The notes beneath the pieces were generated by a model that ran no database searches, was not told where the DNA came from, and saw only the letters and a program-made list of their open reading frames with translations. Below are positions 1-11,166 of a stretch of 35,209 bases of DNA, one piece after another. The position numbers and the translations under genes are program-made. Origin of the DNA: Vulcanimicrobiota bacterium (GTDB lineage Bacteria > Vulcanimicrobiota > Vulcanimicrobiia > Vulcanimicrobiales > Vulcanimicrobiaceae). The stretch spans positions 1 to 35,209 of the forward strand of contig JAFARW010000134.1 of the NCBI GenBank assembly GCA_019245275.1, written 5' to 3'. Positions within the stretch are counted from its first letter, which is position 1. Each line of letters starts with the position of its first letter.

Positions 1-44
1 GACTCTTTTGCGACGCAGCCCGGAAAGAAGCCGTATTTTTTCAT
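1..44 (-). CDS. N-terminal fragment of HdrB/SdhE-like CCG-domain (cysteine-rich) subunit, truncated by window edge
   Basis: Reverse complement of 1-44 reads ATGAAAAAATACGGCTTCTTTCCGGGCTGCGTCGCAAAAGAGTC = MKKYGFFPGCVAKES, resembling the start of HdrB/SdhE-type CCG proteins; directly downstream of sdhB on the same strand. Confidence 0.6.
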   Translation of the reverse strand, partial: MKKYGFFPGCVAKE

Positions 45-106
45 CTCGGCCGAGTGCGTGCGCCGGTGCGCATCTCTGACTTGCTGCTCGGGGAGCAATG
101 CGGTGG

Positions 107-1066
107 TCAAGATACAGGTACCTCAAGCGATTCGTAAATCGTGCGCACTTCGTCCACCTTGGGAATCGGACGCAAGAAGAGCGGCGGCATTTTGCCCTTC
201 GCCGCCATCCGCATGCCGAGCGGTGCGATCTTCAGCAAGCCGCGGATGTTGAAGCGACCGACCGTTCCTTGAATCACTTCCGTTTCGGCGAGCATCCCTG
301 TCTGGCGAATCGTCTTGTTGACGACAAGCGCATGGCGCGGGCCAGGTTTGTCCATGTGGACGCGCTCCGCAACCGTACGGCGTTTGACATCCACGATGCG
401 GTCGTGCGGTTCGACGTGCTTCGGACAGTACGAACAGGCGTAGCAATGCGCGCAGAGCCAGAGATAATCGTCGTTGATCTGCGCCAGCCGTTCCTTCGTT
501 TTTGAATCCCGCACGTCTTCAATGAATCGATAGGCATAGGCAATCGCGGCGGGACCCGCAAAGGCCGGATCGACACTGACGACCGGGCACAAGGCGTAAC
601 AGGTCGCGCACATAACGCAATTCGCGGCCTCGACGAGCTTCTTCATATCTTCTGGGCTGACACGCCGCTCGCGCTCGTGATCCTCGTCGCGATCCGCCGG
701 CTGCAGATACGGTTTTAGTCGCGTGTACTTATCCCAAAACGGATCCATGTGAACGACAAGATCTTTCATCGGCTGGAAGTTCGGCATTGGATCGATGTGA
801 ATCGAGCCGTCCGAACGCAAGACGGTATTGCACGGCGTCTTGCAAGCCAGGCCCGTCACGCCGTTGATGTTCATCGAACACGAGCCGCAGATCGCAGAGC
901 GACAGGAGCGACGGAACGTAATCGATCCGTCGACCTCGGCCTTTGCCGTCTCCAGTGCATCCAGAACTGTTGTCGTTTCGGGCACGTCGATGTCAACGCG
1001 ATCGCGGTGCGGTACTTCGTCGGTTCCCTGATCGAAACGGAAGATATCGAGCGTAATGTGAGCCAT
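107..1066 (-). CDS. sdhB: Succinate dehydrogenase/fumarate reductase iron-sulfur subunit
   Basis: 2Fe-2S motif CRSAICGSCSMNINGVTGLAC and ferredoxin motifs CVMCATCYALCP and CAHCYACSYCPKHVEPHD; overlaps the sdhA stop by 1 nt. Confidence 0.95.
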   Translation of the reverse strand: MAHITLDIFRFDQGTDEVPHRDRVDIDVPETTTVLDALETAKAEVDGSITFRRSCRSAICGSCSMNINGVTGLACKTPCNTVLRSDGSIHIDPMPNFQPMKDLVVHMDPFWDKYTRLKPYLQPADRDEDHERERRVSPEDMKKLVEAANCVMCATCYALCPVVSVDPAFAGPAAIAYAYRFIEDVRDSKTKERLAQINDDYLWLCAHCYACSYCPKHVEPHDRIVDVKRRTVAERVHMDKPGPRHALVVNKTIRQTGMLAETEVIQGTVGRFNIRGLLKIAPLGMRMAAKGKMPPLFLRPIPKVDEVRTIYESLEVPVS

Positions 1067-2745
1067 CAGTATTTACGCACCTCGGGTTGCCACTTCGTGA
1101 AGACTACTTTGCGCGAGTAGTCGAGGCGTGGATCGCCGTCGGTCCTCCAAACGAGGGTGTGGACGAGCCATTTTTCGTCGTCGCGCTTCGGATAATCCGT
1201 GCGCGCCTGCGCACCGCGCGATTCCGTTCGCGCCAGTGCTCCGTGGACGACGCATTGCGCAGCCTCGATCAGAAATTCTGTCTCCATTGTCCCGACGAGA
1301 TCCGTATTAAAAGTCTTCGATTTATCCATGACGGTCACGTGTTTGATCGCTTCGCGGACCTCTTTCACGTCATCGCAGGCCTTGCGAAGCTGCGCCTCGT
1401 CGCGGAAGATGAAGGCATTTTCGGACATCGTTGCGTTCAGACGTTTGCGGATTTGCGGAGCGCGCTCGCCCTCTTGTCGGGCTAACATTTCGTCGATCCG
1501 CTCTTGCTCGGCTTTGAGGGTCCGCTCGGAAGGCTTGGCCGCGCCGTTGCTCTTGACGTAATCGACTGCATGCTGCGCGGCCCGCGAACCGTAGACGATC
1601 GTTTCCAGCAAGGAGTTACCGCCCAAACGGTTTGCACCGTGCACCGAGACGCAGGCGGTTTCGCCGGCTGCGTAGACGCCGTCGATGCGCGTCTTCCCCC
1701 AAATGTCGGTCTCAATGCCGCCCATCGTGTAGTGCATTCCGGGCAGGATTGGAATCGGCTCCTTGATCGCATCTTTTCCAGTTGCGTCTAGCGCGAGTTC
1801 GCGAATCTGCGGCAGCCGCTCCAAAATCTTTTCGCGGCCCAAATGTCGCAAGTCGAGCAGCACGCAGCCGTCGATGCCGCGCCCTTGCATGATCTCGGTC
1901 CACTCCGCGCGCGAAACGACGTCGCGTGAGGCCAGTTCTCCCTTTTCCGGCGCGTATTTGAACATAAAGCGGTCACCTTCGGAGTTGAGCAAATACGCGC
2001 CCTCGCCTCGCGCCGCTTCCGAAAGCAGCACGCCGTTTTCTTTGAGCGATGTCGGATGGAACTGCACGAACTCCATGTCCATAATCGGCAAACCGGCGCG
2101 AAATGCAATTCCCAACCCGTCGGCGGTCGACGCGTACCCGTTGGTCGTCTTCGCATACATGCGTCCCGCGCCACCGGTCGCAAAAATCGTGGCGCCGGCG
2201 GTAATGAGCTCCAGCTCGCCGGTGCGCATGTTCAGCGCGACGACGCCGGTCCCGATACCGTGCTCAACGCAGAGCGCCGTGCAAAAATACTCTTCGTAAA
2301 CCTTGACGCCGAAACGCTCCAATTGCTCCCAGAGCGTATGTAAGATGACGAGCCCGGTCACGTCGGCGGAGTAACAGGTGCGGGGCGAGCCGGCGCCACC
2401 AAAGGGCCGCTGCGCCAGCCGTCCATCGGGACGGCGTGAGAAGATGCACCCGCGGTGCTCCAGCCAGATGATCTGCCGTGCCGCATCATCGCACATCGCT
2501 TCGATCGCATCCTGATCCCCGAGGTAATCCGACCCCTTAACGCAATCGAACGCGTGGCTTTCCGGAGTGTCGTCCGCCGCATTTCCGAGCGCCGCATTAA
2601 TGCCACCTTGCGCGGCACCGGAGTGACTGCGCACAGGATGCAGCTTCGAAACGATGGCGACGTCGGCGCCGCGTTCGGCGGCTTCCACCGCTGCGCGCAT
2701 GCCGGCCAAGCCGCCCCCGATGACGACTACATCATGTTTGATCAA
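1066..2745 (-). CDS. sdhA: Succinate dehydrogenase/fumarate reductase flavoprotein subunit (TTG start)
   Basis: N-terminal [17 protein letters not shown] Rossmann motif, [15 protein letters not shown] flavin-attachment motif, and [11 protein letters not shown] and GGNSLLE motifs. Confidence 0.96.
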   Translation of the reverse strand: MIKHDVVVIGGGLAGMRAAVEAAERGADVAIVSKLHPVRSHSGAAQGGINAALGNAADDTPESHAFDCVKGSDYLGDQDAIEAMCDDAARQIIWLEHRGCIFSRRPDGRLAQRPFGGAGSPRTCYSADVTGLVILHTLWEQLERFGVKVYEEYFCTALCVEHGIGTGVVALNMRTGELELITAGATIFATGGAGRMYAKTTNGYASTADGLGIAFRAGLPIMDMEFVQFHPTSLKENGVLLSEAARGEGAYLLNSEGDRFMFKYAPEKGELASRDVVSRAEWTEIMQGRGIDGCVLLDLRHLGREKILERLPQIRELALDATGKDAIKEPIPILPGMHYTMGGIETDIWGKTRIDGVYAAGETACVSVHGANRLGGNSLLETIVYGSRAAQHAVDYVKSNGAAKPSERTLKAEQERIDEMLARQEGERAPQIRKRLNATMSENAFIFRDEAQLRKACDDVKEVREAIKHVTVMDKSKTFNTDLVGTMETEFLIEAAQCVVHGALARTESRGAQARTDYPKRDDEKWLVHTLVWRTDGDPRLDYSRKVVFTKWQPEVRKY

Positions 2746-2903
2746 AGGGTGTGCCTTTCAAATCTCTCCAAGGAGCCTTCTCCTTTATACGCTTGCACGC
2801 TGCGCCGCCCCCACTACCTCAGTAGTAGCCGTCCCGCCGCCGCCAAGCATCGCGTCAAACGTGTCGAAAGAGTGCTACCGATGAACCGCTGCCGGGCGCT
2901 CAG

Positions 2904-5900
2904 TTGAATTCATTCGTTCACCTGCACGTCCACAGCGAATACTCGCTGCTCGACGGCGCATGTCGCATCGGCGACCTCTGCCGCCGCATCGCCGAGCAAG
3001 GCGCGCCCGCCGTCGCGCTCACGGACCATGGCGTGATGTTTGGCGCGATGGAGTTTTACTACGCAGCCAGGGAACACGGGCTCAATCCAATCATCGGATG
3101 CGAAGCCTACGTTGCCCCGCGCGGCCGATTCGATCGCTCCGTCCGTGAGGAAGCGCATGTAACGCTCCTTGCAGCGGACCTTGGCGGTTACCGGAATCTC
3201 GTGCGCCTCGTCTCAAAGGCGTCGCTCGAAAGCCATTACTACAAGCCGCGCATCGACCTGGAGCTCCTGGCCGAACATCAGAGCGGCTTGATCGCACTCT
3301 CGGGGTGCATGTCGGGAATGGTTGCCGCACCTCTGCTCAAGGGTGACTACGATAAAGCACGGGGCGCCGCGCAGACGTACTCTCAGATTTTCGGCGATCG
3401 GTTCTACTTAGAAATCATGCGGCACGGGATGCCGGAAGAAGATACGATCAACGACGGCCTGATGCGGATCGCGCAGGAACTCAAAGTTCCGCTCGTGGCA
3501 ACGAACGATTCGCATTATCTCGATCGCGCCGATGCGCCGGCACACGATGTCCTGTTGTGCATCGGCACCGGCAAAACGATCTCCGACGAGAATCGGATGA
3601 AGTTTTACTCCGATGAGTTCTATGTCAAGTCGCCCGAAGAGATGCGCGAGGTGTTCGCGGACCTCCCGGAAGCCTGCGACAACTCACTCAGGATCGCCGA
3701 GCGGGTCGACCTCCGACTGCCGGCGCGGCTTTACCGCCTGCCCGAGTTTCCGGTCCCACAGGAGTCGAACGGAGCGGCGACTCCGGAACGCTATCTACGA
3801 CAACTGTGTGAAGAGGGGCTGATAGCGCGCTACGGCGCGACGCGCGCTGCGGAAGATACCGCGCTGCGGGAACGGCTCGAGCACGAGCTTGACGTGATCA
3901 CGACGATGGGCTACGCATCCTACTTCTTGATCGTTTGGGATTTCATCAAGTTTGCGCGCGACAACGACATTCCCGTCGGGCCGGGCCGCGGCTCCGCCGT
4001 AGGCTCCGTCGTCAGTTATGTCCTCGGCATCACCGACTTGGATCCGCTCAAATTCAACTTGCTCTTCGAGCGTTTTCTGAACGCCGATCGCATCTCGATG
4101 CCTGACATCGATACGGATTTCTGCGTCGAGCGCCGCGGCGAAGTGATCCAATACGTCAGCCAAAAGTACGGCGCGGATCGCGTTGCGCAGATCGTTACCT
4201 TTGGGAGGATGAAGACGCGGGCGGCTGTGCGCGACGCGGGGCGAGCTCTGGGCGTGCCTTTGCCGGATGTCGATCGCGTTGCGAAACTGATTCCGGCTGG
4301 TCCGGGCGGTCTTTCAATCAGCGCGGCGCTCGAGCAGATTGCGGACTTGCGCATCATGTATAATCGTCAGCCCGAGGTTCGCAAATTGCTCGACACGGCG
4401 AAAGCGATCGAGGGCCTCGTGCGGCACGCGTCAACACATGCCGCCGGCGTCGTGATCTCGGCCGAGCCGCTGGTAGATCACTCGCCGCTGATCAAGCTCG
4501 CTGAAGGAGAAGTTAACACACAATATTCGATGGGCTGGATCGAGCGCATCGGTTTATTGAAGATGGACTTTCTCGGGCTGCGCAACCTTACCGTAATGAA
4601 GGGCGCGGTCAACGAGATCCGCCGCACAGTCGATCCCGATTTCGACGTGGCGCACATCCCCGACGACGATCGAAAGACGCTCGACATGCTCGAGCGCGGC
4701 GAAACGATGGGCGTCTTTCAGTTGGAATCCGAGGGCATGAAACGCGTCTGCGCCGAGCTGCGGCCCTCCGGACTCGACGACATCATTGCGCTGGTGGCAC
4801 TCTACCGTCCCGGCCCAATGGAATTAATTCCGCGCTTCATCAGCAATAAGTTCGGACGCACTCAAGCCGAGTATCTGCACCCGAAACTAGAGCCGGTCCT
4901 CAGCGACACGTACTCAATCCCAATCTACCAAGAACAGATCATGCAGATCGCACGCGACTTGGCCGGCTTCACGATGGCAGAAGCGGATCAACTCCGCGAC
5001 GTCATCGGCAAGAAGAAGATCGAGAAAGTCCCGGAGTACCGCAAGAAATTCATCGAAGGCGCGATTGCGACATCGGGAATTTCACGCGCACTCGCCGAGC
5101 AGATCTTTGCGTTTGTCGAGCCGTTCGCGGGGTATGGTTTCCCCAAAGGCCATGCCGCTGCGTACGCCTGGATCGCGTACCAGACAGCCTACCTCAAGGC
5201 GAACTTTCCGTTACCCTATTTTGCGGCGCTGATGACGTCGGTGCGCGACCGCACCGAAAAACTTGTAGAGTACATCGACGAAGCGAAGGCGATGGGCATT
5301 CCCGTTCTCGCTCCCGACATCAACGAATCGCTGGTTGATTTCGCGGTGGTCGACAACCAGATTCGCTTCGGGCTCGCGGCAATCAGAGGCGTTGGCGAAA
5401 GTGCGGTCGCGTCGATTTTGCAGGCCCGCGAAGAAGGCGGTCCGTTCACCGATCTCTTCGATGTCGCAAAACGTGTCGACACGCGCGCCGTCAATCGCCG
5501 CGTCTTCGAATCGCTCGTGAAAGCCGGCGCACTGGATGCCCTCCCCGGTAATCGCGCCGCACTCCTTGATTCGATCGACATCGCCCTCGAACTCGGTGCG
5601 AGTGCATCGCGCGATGCGCAGCGCGGCCAAGCATCACTCTTCGGCGATCGAGGGCATGACGTCAGCGGCTTGGTTCCGCGACTGCGTCCTAGCCCACCGC
5701 CGACGACTCTCGAGATGCTCACGTGGGAGAAGGAGACGCTCGGCGTGTTCATCTCCGGCCACCCGCTAGCCGACGTTGCGGATGCGTTGGCGCAAACGCG
5801 TGCAATCCCGGTCAAAGAAGTGCGTAACCGTACGGACGATGAGCTCGTGACGATTGCCGGCATGGTGATGAATGTGCGCCGCACGCTGACGAAGGCACAG

Positions 5901-6347
5901 CAGCAAATCTTGATCGCGACGGTTGAAGACCTGAGCGGCAGCATTGAAGTCGTCGTCTTTTCAAAGCTTTACCCGGTTGTTCAAGGTCTGTTCGTTCCGG
6001 ATAGCATCCTCGTCATTCGCGGTCGGGTGCGCCTACGGGAACGGGCGGGCGCAACGCCGGGTGCTGAACCGCTCGTCGAATATTCGGTTACTGCGAATGA
6101 AGTCTCGGCGTTTGTGCGCCCGGCGCAGAACCGCGAACCATCCGGCTGGCATGTCGTTGCGGAGACTCGCGATCAGATCGATCGACTAGCGCATCTCGCC
6201 GACGAGTGGCCGGGTACCGTGCCGGTTGTCATCCATGCAGGCACAGCATCGCAACAGATGGCCCGTTCGGTCTCGTCCAGCCACCTCGTCAAGCGGGAGC
6301 TCGAGCGAATTTTCGGCGTAGCGAACGTGCGTGAATCCGCGCCCTAA
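2904..6347 (+). CDS. dnaE: DNA polymerase III subunit alpha (TTG start)
   Basis: PHP domain start FVHLHVHSEYSLLDGACRI, VGPGRGSAVGSVVSYVLGITDLDPL, PDIDTDFC, ALYRPGPMELIP, GYGFPKGHAAAYA; C-terminal OB fold. Confidence 0.98.
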   Translation: MNSFVHLHVHSEYSLLDGACRIGDLCRRIAEQGAPAVALTDHGVMFGAMEFYYAAREHGLNPIIGCEAYVAPRGRFDRSVREEAHVTLLAADLGGYRNLVRLVSKASLESHYYKPRIDLELLAEHQSGLIALSGCMSGMVAAPLLKGDYDKARGAAQTYSQIFGDRFYLEIMRHGMPEEDTINDGLMRIAQELKVPLVATNDSHYLDRADAPAHDVLLCIGTGKTISDENRMKFYSDEFYVKSPEEMREVFADLPEACDNSLRIAERVDLRLPARLYRLPEFPVPQESNGAATPERYLRQLCEEGLIARYGATRAAEDTALRERLEHELDVITTMGYASYFLIVWDFIKFARDNDIPVGPGRGSAVGSVVSYVLGITDLDPLKFNLLFERFLNADRISMPDIDTDFCVERRGEVIQYVSQKYGADRVAQIVTFGRMKTRAAVRDAGRALGVPLPDVDRVAKLIPAGPGGLSISAALEQIADLRIMYNRQPEVRKLLDTAKAIEGLVRHASTHAAGVVISAEPLVDHSPLIKLAEGEVNTQYSMGWIERIGLLKMDFLGLRNLTVMKGAVNEIRRTVDPDFDVAHIPDDDRKTLDMLERGETMGVFQLESEGMKRVCAELRPSGLDDIIALVALYRPGPMELIPRFISNKFGRTQAEYLHPKLEPVLSDTYSIPIYQEQIMQIARDLAGFTMAEADQLRDVIGKKKIEKVPEYRKKFIEGAIATSGISRALAEQIFAFVEPFAGYGFPKGHAAAYAWIAYQTAYLKANFPLPYFAALMTSVRDRTEKLVEYIDEAKAMGIPVLAPDINESLVDFAVVDNQIRFGLAAIRGVGESAVASILQAREEGGPFTDLFDVAKRVDTRAVNRRVFESLVKAGALDALPGNRAALLDSIDIALELGASASRDAQRGQASLFGDRGHDVSGLVPRLRPSPPPTTLEMLTWEKETLGVFISGHPLADVADALAQTRAIPVKEVRNRTDDELVTIAGMVMNVRRTLTKAQQQILIATVEDLSGSIEVVVFSKLYPVVQGLFVPDSILVIRGRVRLRERAGATPGAEPLVEYSVTANEVSAFVRPAQNREPSGWHVVAETRDQIDRLAHLADEWPGTVPVVIHAGTASQQMARSVSSSHLVKRELERIFGVANVRESAP

Positions 6348-7143
6348 ACCGAAGTTATTGGCGCTCGATCTCGACGGAACGTTGATTGGGCGAGATTTGC
6401 AGATTCGCCCGCGTGTTCTCCAAGCGGTTGCTGCGGCCCGATCGGCGGGGATAACCGGCTGTATCGTAACGGGCCGCATGTTCCAAGCGACGCTTCCGTT
6501 TGCGCGCCAGATCGAATTCGATCAGCCGATCATCTGCTATCAAGGCGCGGCAATCGTCGATCCGAGCTCAGATGAAGTCTTACAGCATGTCGGCGTCGAG
6601 AGTCCGCTGGTCCTCGAAATCTCCAAGCGGGTGCTCGAGGACGGGATGCATCTCCAACTCTACGCGAACGATCAATTCTACGTGGAAGCGGAGAACGAAT
6701 TCTCCGAACTCTACGCGCGCCTTTCGGGCGTTCGGCCTGTTCGCGTGGACTCGCTCTTGGAAGAATTTCGCTTCCGCGACGCAACTAAAATCGTCGTAAT
6801 CGATCGACCCGAGCGCGCACAAGCGTATGCTGAGACGCTGCGCTCGCTTTTCGGCGATCGCGCATATATCACGCGCAGCTTCCCTGAATTTATCGAGATT
6901 CTGAACCAGAATGTCGACAAGGGCCAAGCGCTGCGCTTCGTCGCGACGCGCGCCGGCATCGATCGGGAGGCCGTGGTTGCCATCGGCGACTCGTGGAATG
7001 ACGTGCCGCTGCTGCGTGCTGCCGGATTTGGAATTGCGATGTCCTCGTCGCCTCCCGAGCTGCTCGAAGTCGCGGATGCGATCGTTCCGGATGTGCTGCA
7101 CGATGGTGTGGCTGAGGCGATCGACCGCTTCGTCATCGCATGA
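6331..7143 (+). CDS. Cof-type HAD-superfamily hydrolase
   Basis: LALDLDGTLIG (motif I), IVTGRMF, and VVAIGDSWNDVPLLRAAGFGIAM (motif IV); overlaps the dnaE 3' end. Confidence 0.92.
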   Translation: MNPRPKPKLLALDLDGTLIGRDLQIRPRVLQAVAAARSAGITGCIVTGRMFQATLPFARQIEFDQPIICYQGAAIVDPSSDEVLQHVGVESPLVLEISKRVLEDGMHLQLYANDQFYVEAENEFSELYARLSGVRPVRVDSLLEEFRFRDATKIVVIDRPERAQAYAETLRSLFGDRAYITRSFPEFIEILNQNVDKGQALRFVATRAGIDREAVVAIGDSWNDVPLLRAAGFGIAMSSSPPELLEVADAIVPDVLHDGVAEAIDRFVIA

Positions 7144-7877
7144 CCGCACGTCGTACGCGCAAAGGTGCGGTCGCCCGCATTCGCCCGTTCTCGATCCTCA
7201 TCGTCCTCCTCGTCGCAGGCGCGGCGATCGGTGCATACTACGCAGCCCAGTGGCCGGGCTTTCATCCGCGGCACATCGCCGTGGTCGGCGCGTCGGTCGT
7301 TCCCAAGGCCGAGGTGCTGCAGCGCGCGGCGCTCGATCGGAGTCGAAACATCTGGCTCCAGAACACCGGCGCGGCGGCGCAACGCGTTGCCCAAATCCCG
7401 TACGTTCGGAGCGTGAAGATACGACGCCGTTTGCCCGCCGACGTGACGATCGCAATTCAGGAACGCAAACCGTTTGCGATCGTTAGTGATGGATCCGCGC
7501 GCGTTCTGGTCGATGACCAACTCCACGTCCTGGACTCCAACCCCGGAGCGACCAATCTTCCCCTAATGCACTCGCAGATCGGCGACGCGTCTGTCGGGAA
7601 GAAGCTTGCATCGCAACAACTTGCGCAGCTCGCGCGCGATTGCCAAACCCTGGTGCATGCGTCCGTGCCGGTGGCGTATTTAAATCTGGATCGCTTGGGC
7701 AATCTCAACGCGCGTCTGACTTCCGGAGTTCTGGTTGAATTTGGCGACGACGCCGATATCGCGTCCAAAGCCCGCCTCGTCAACCCGGTGCTCGCGCAAG
7801 TACCGCAAGGCGGACGCAAAATTCGCGCGCTCGACCTGCGAGCGGCGAAGACGCCGGTTCTTGTTTTCACTCACTGA
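7140..7877 (+). CDS. ftsQ: Cell division protein FtsQ/DivIB (POTRA domain)
   Basis: Single N-terminal TM followed by POTRA-like segment (HPRHIAVVGASVVPKAEVLQRAAL...NIWLQNT...IPYVRSVKIRRRLPADVTIAIQERKPFAI); ATGA overlap with the upstream gene; immediately precedes ftsA. Confidence 0.88.
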   Translation: MTARRTRKGAVARIRPFSILIVLLVAGAAIGAYYAAQWPGFHPRHIAVVGASVVPKAEVLQRAALDRSRNIWLQNTGAAAQRVAQIPYVRSVKIRRRLPADVTIAIQERKPFAIVSDGSARVLVDDQLHVLDSNPGATNLPLMHSQIGDASVGKKLASQQLAQLARDCQTLVHASVPVAYLNLDRLGNLNARLTSGVLVEFGDDADIASKARLVNPVLAQVPQGGRKIRALDLRAAKTPVLVFTH

Positions 7878-7975
7878 ACAAATTGCACAGGCGCTCCACA
7901 TTCCGCTCACAGCCTTATCCTCAAGGAACGGGCTCCTGCGGCCGACAAAGGGCCGCCGATGGAGCGCTCTTGCGC

Positions 7976-7981
7976 TATAAT
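7976..7981 (+). promoter_or_regulatory. Candidate -10 hexamer TATAAT upstream of ftsA
   Basis: Perfect TATAAT in TTGCGCTATAATTTG, 51 nt upstream of the ftsA ATG; no good -35 match, so weak. Confidence 0.4.
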
Positions 7982-8032
7982 TTGTAGGGGAGCATCGGAC
8001 GTTACACAAGATATGGGATCGCGGGCTCGCCT

Positions 8033-9253
8033 ATGAGGCATGACACGGTAGCCGGCCTAGACATCGGCACGACGAAGACGTGCGCGGTCGTCGCAGCCGA
8101 GGGACCGAGCGGACTCGAGATCGTGGGCGTCGGCGAAGCGCCGTCCCTCGGCATGCGCAAAGGCGTTGTGACCGATCTCGAAGAGACGATCAAATCGATC
8201 GAAGCAGCAACTGAAAAGGCCGAACGAATGGCCGGCGTCCACATCTCAGACGTCTACGTTGCGATCACCGGCGAGCACATTCGAAGTACGAACAATCGCG
8301 GCGTCGTTGCCGTCACCGGCCCGGATCGCGAAGTCGTACCGCAGGACGTTCGCCGCGTCGTCGACGCATCGAAGATCATCAACATCTCAGCGGATCGCCA
8401 AATCATTCACGCGCTGCCGCGTCAGTTCACCGTGGACGGTCAAGACGGCGTGGAAGATCCCGTCGGCATGGCGGGCGGCCGGCTCGAAGTCGACACGCAT
8501 ATCATCACGGGCGGTACGTCCTTCATCACGAACGTTCTGAAGTGTGTCCACCGCGCCGGGCTCGAAGCGGCGGGACTCGTCGTCGAGCCGCTCGCTTCAT
8601 CGGCTGCCACCCTCTTAGATGAAGAGAAGCAGGTCGGCGTCGTGCTGCTCGACATTGGCGGCGGCACGACCGACATCGCCGTTTACAGCGGCGGCGGTGC
8701 GATTTACACTTCGACGATTCCGGTCGGCGGCAACATCCTCACGAACGACATCGCGCTCGGCCTCAAGACGACGACGGCGCAGGCCGAGCAGATCAAACGC
8801 ACCTACGGCGCCGGAACGATCGATGGTGAGTCCGCGCACATCTTCAGCGCGCAAACGCTCGATGGTCGCAGCGAACGCGACGTTTCAACAACGCAACTGC
8901 GGCAAATCGTCGTACCGCGCGTTCAAGAGACTTTCCGGATGGCCAAGACCAAGATCATCGACAATGTGCCACGCGATTTAATCCTGGGTGAGCTCGTGCT
9001 AACGGGCGGCGGCGCGCATCTGCGTGGCATTGAAGCGCTTGCCGAAGAAGCGTTCGGCCTTCCGGTGCGCGTCGGTATGCCGAAGACCATCGGCGGATTG
9101 ACTGAAGCGCTCGCGCAACCGGAGTACGCGACGGCGATCGGCTTGATCTTATTCGGACCAAACGAAGGCGGCGCGCTCAACGGGCATTATAGCCGCCGCG
9201 GAACGACGGTCTTCCGTAAACTCGGCCGCTGGTTTAGCGATCTTTGGAATTAG
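8033..9253 (+). CDS. ftsA: Cell division protein FtsA
   Basis: VAGLDIGTTKTCAVVA, GEHIRSTNNRGVVAV, GVVLLDIGGGTTDIAVYSGG, LTGGGAHLRGI actin-fold motifs; upstream of ftsZ. Confidence 0.97.
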   Translation: MRHDTVAGLDIGTTKTCAVVAAEGPSGLEIVGVGEAPSLGMRKGVVTDLEETIKSIEAATEKAERMAGVHISDVYVAITGEHIRSTNNRGVVAVTGPDREVVPQDVRRVVDASKIINISADRQIIHALPRQFTVDGQDGVEDPVGMAGGRLEVDTHIITGGTSFITNVLKCVHRAGLEAAGLVVEPLASSAATLLDEEKQVGVVLLDIGGGTTDIAVYSGGGAIYTSTIPVGGNILTNDIALGLKTTTAQAEQIKRTYGAGTIDGESAHIFSAQTLDGRSERDVSTTQLRQIVVPRVQETFRMAKTKIIDNVPRDLILGELVLTGGGAHLRGIEALAEEAFGLPVRVGMPKTIGGLTEALAQPEYATAIGLILFGPNEGGALNGHYSRRGTTVFRKLGRWFSDLWN

Positions 9254-9301
9254 TCTTTATTGTACGAACAACCGGATCTAAATAAGGAGGCTCCCGAAGC
9301 G

Positions 9302-10372
<1,071 letters not shown>

Positions 10373-10446
10373 CGCGTATTGTGCATAAGTAAAAGAATTC
10401 TGCGCTTGCGCTAACTCCTCGGAGCGTGGGCTTGCGATAATGCAAC

Positions 10447-11166
10447 ATGATGCATGGCGCAAGCGCGGCAACGGCATTAAGAGCGTGGCTCAAGCAACGA
10501 ACCCCCGAGAATCGTAGCCGTATAGTTCATGCGCATGCATACTTGTGCATGCGCGCGGCGCGGAAGTTCGTGCGGCCCGGCTTGGAGCGCTGCGACTTAG
10601 AGCAAGTCGCCGCAATCGGTCTTCTGAAAGCATGCGATCGTTACGAGCCGGCGGCTGGAACCCCGTTCGAGGCCTACGCATGGCTCTTTGTGATCGGCGA
10701 ATTGATGCACTACGTGCGCGACTGGGAGCGACCGATTCGCCCGCCGCGCAAGCTCCGCTCCCTGGAACTAAAGCTCAGGCGCGCAAGTGAAGAACTCGTC
10801 TGCACGTTTGGGCGAAAACCGACGGATGCCGAACTGGCACAACATCTCGGAATCACGCTCGGCGAACTCGCCGGCGTATTGGAATGCCGCGCGCGCTCGA
10901 CCGCATCGTCGTTGGAATCGCTCGCACCGGCATCGCGCCGCGCCATCGCCAACGATTCCGCTCTCGAGACGACTTTAGACCGTCTCGTGATCAAAGATGC
11001 GTGCAGTGTGCTAACGGAAGCGGAGCGCGCAGTCTTATGGGGCGTCTATTCCGGCGGCTTCAGTCAACTGGAGATCGCAAGGCGCCTAGGTTACTCGCCG
11101 CGGCACGTGTCACGCATGCATCGTGCGGCGTTAGGGAAGATCGCTCCGTTGTGCGCCGTGCACTGA
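10447..11166 (+). CDS. RNA polymerase sigma-70 family factor, SigB/F/G-like architecture (regions 2, 3, 4)
   Basis: Region 2 YLCMRAARKFVRPGLERCDLEQVAAIGLLKACDRYEPAAGTPFEAYAWLFVIGELMHYVRDW; region 3 GRKPTDAELAQHLGITLGEL; region 4 LTEAERAVLWGVYSGGFSQLEIARRLGYSPRHVSRMHRAAL. Confidence 0.92.
   Translation: MMHGASAATALRAWLKQRTPENRSRIVHAHAYLCMRAARKFVRPGLERCDLEQVAAIGLLKACDRYEPAAGTPFEAYAWLFVIGELMHYVRDWERPIRPPRKLRSLELKLRRASEELVCTFGRKPTDAELAQHLGITLGELAGVLECRARSTASSLESLAPASRRAIANDSALETTLDRLVIKDACSVLTEAERAVLWGVYSGGFSQLEIARRLGYSPRHVSRMHRAALGKIAPLCAVH

Noticed and set aside
5216-5944. 242-aa minus-strand ORF inside dnaE
   Set aside because: Antisense to a clear DnaE coding region; composition (Ser/Arg/Thr-rich) is typical of shadow ORFs in high-GC DNA.
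6711-7526. 271-aa minus-strand ORF across HAD hydrolase and ftsQ
   Set aside because: Overlaps two well-supported plus-strand genes; low-complexity Arg/Ser composition.
10884-11150. N-terminal extension of the PilM-like ORF
   Set aside because: Overlaps sigma region 3-4 coding sequence; the actin-fold sequence begins after GTG 11151, which fits the operon overlap.
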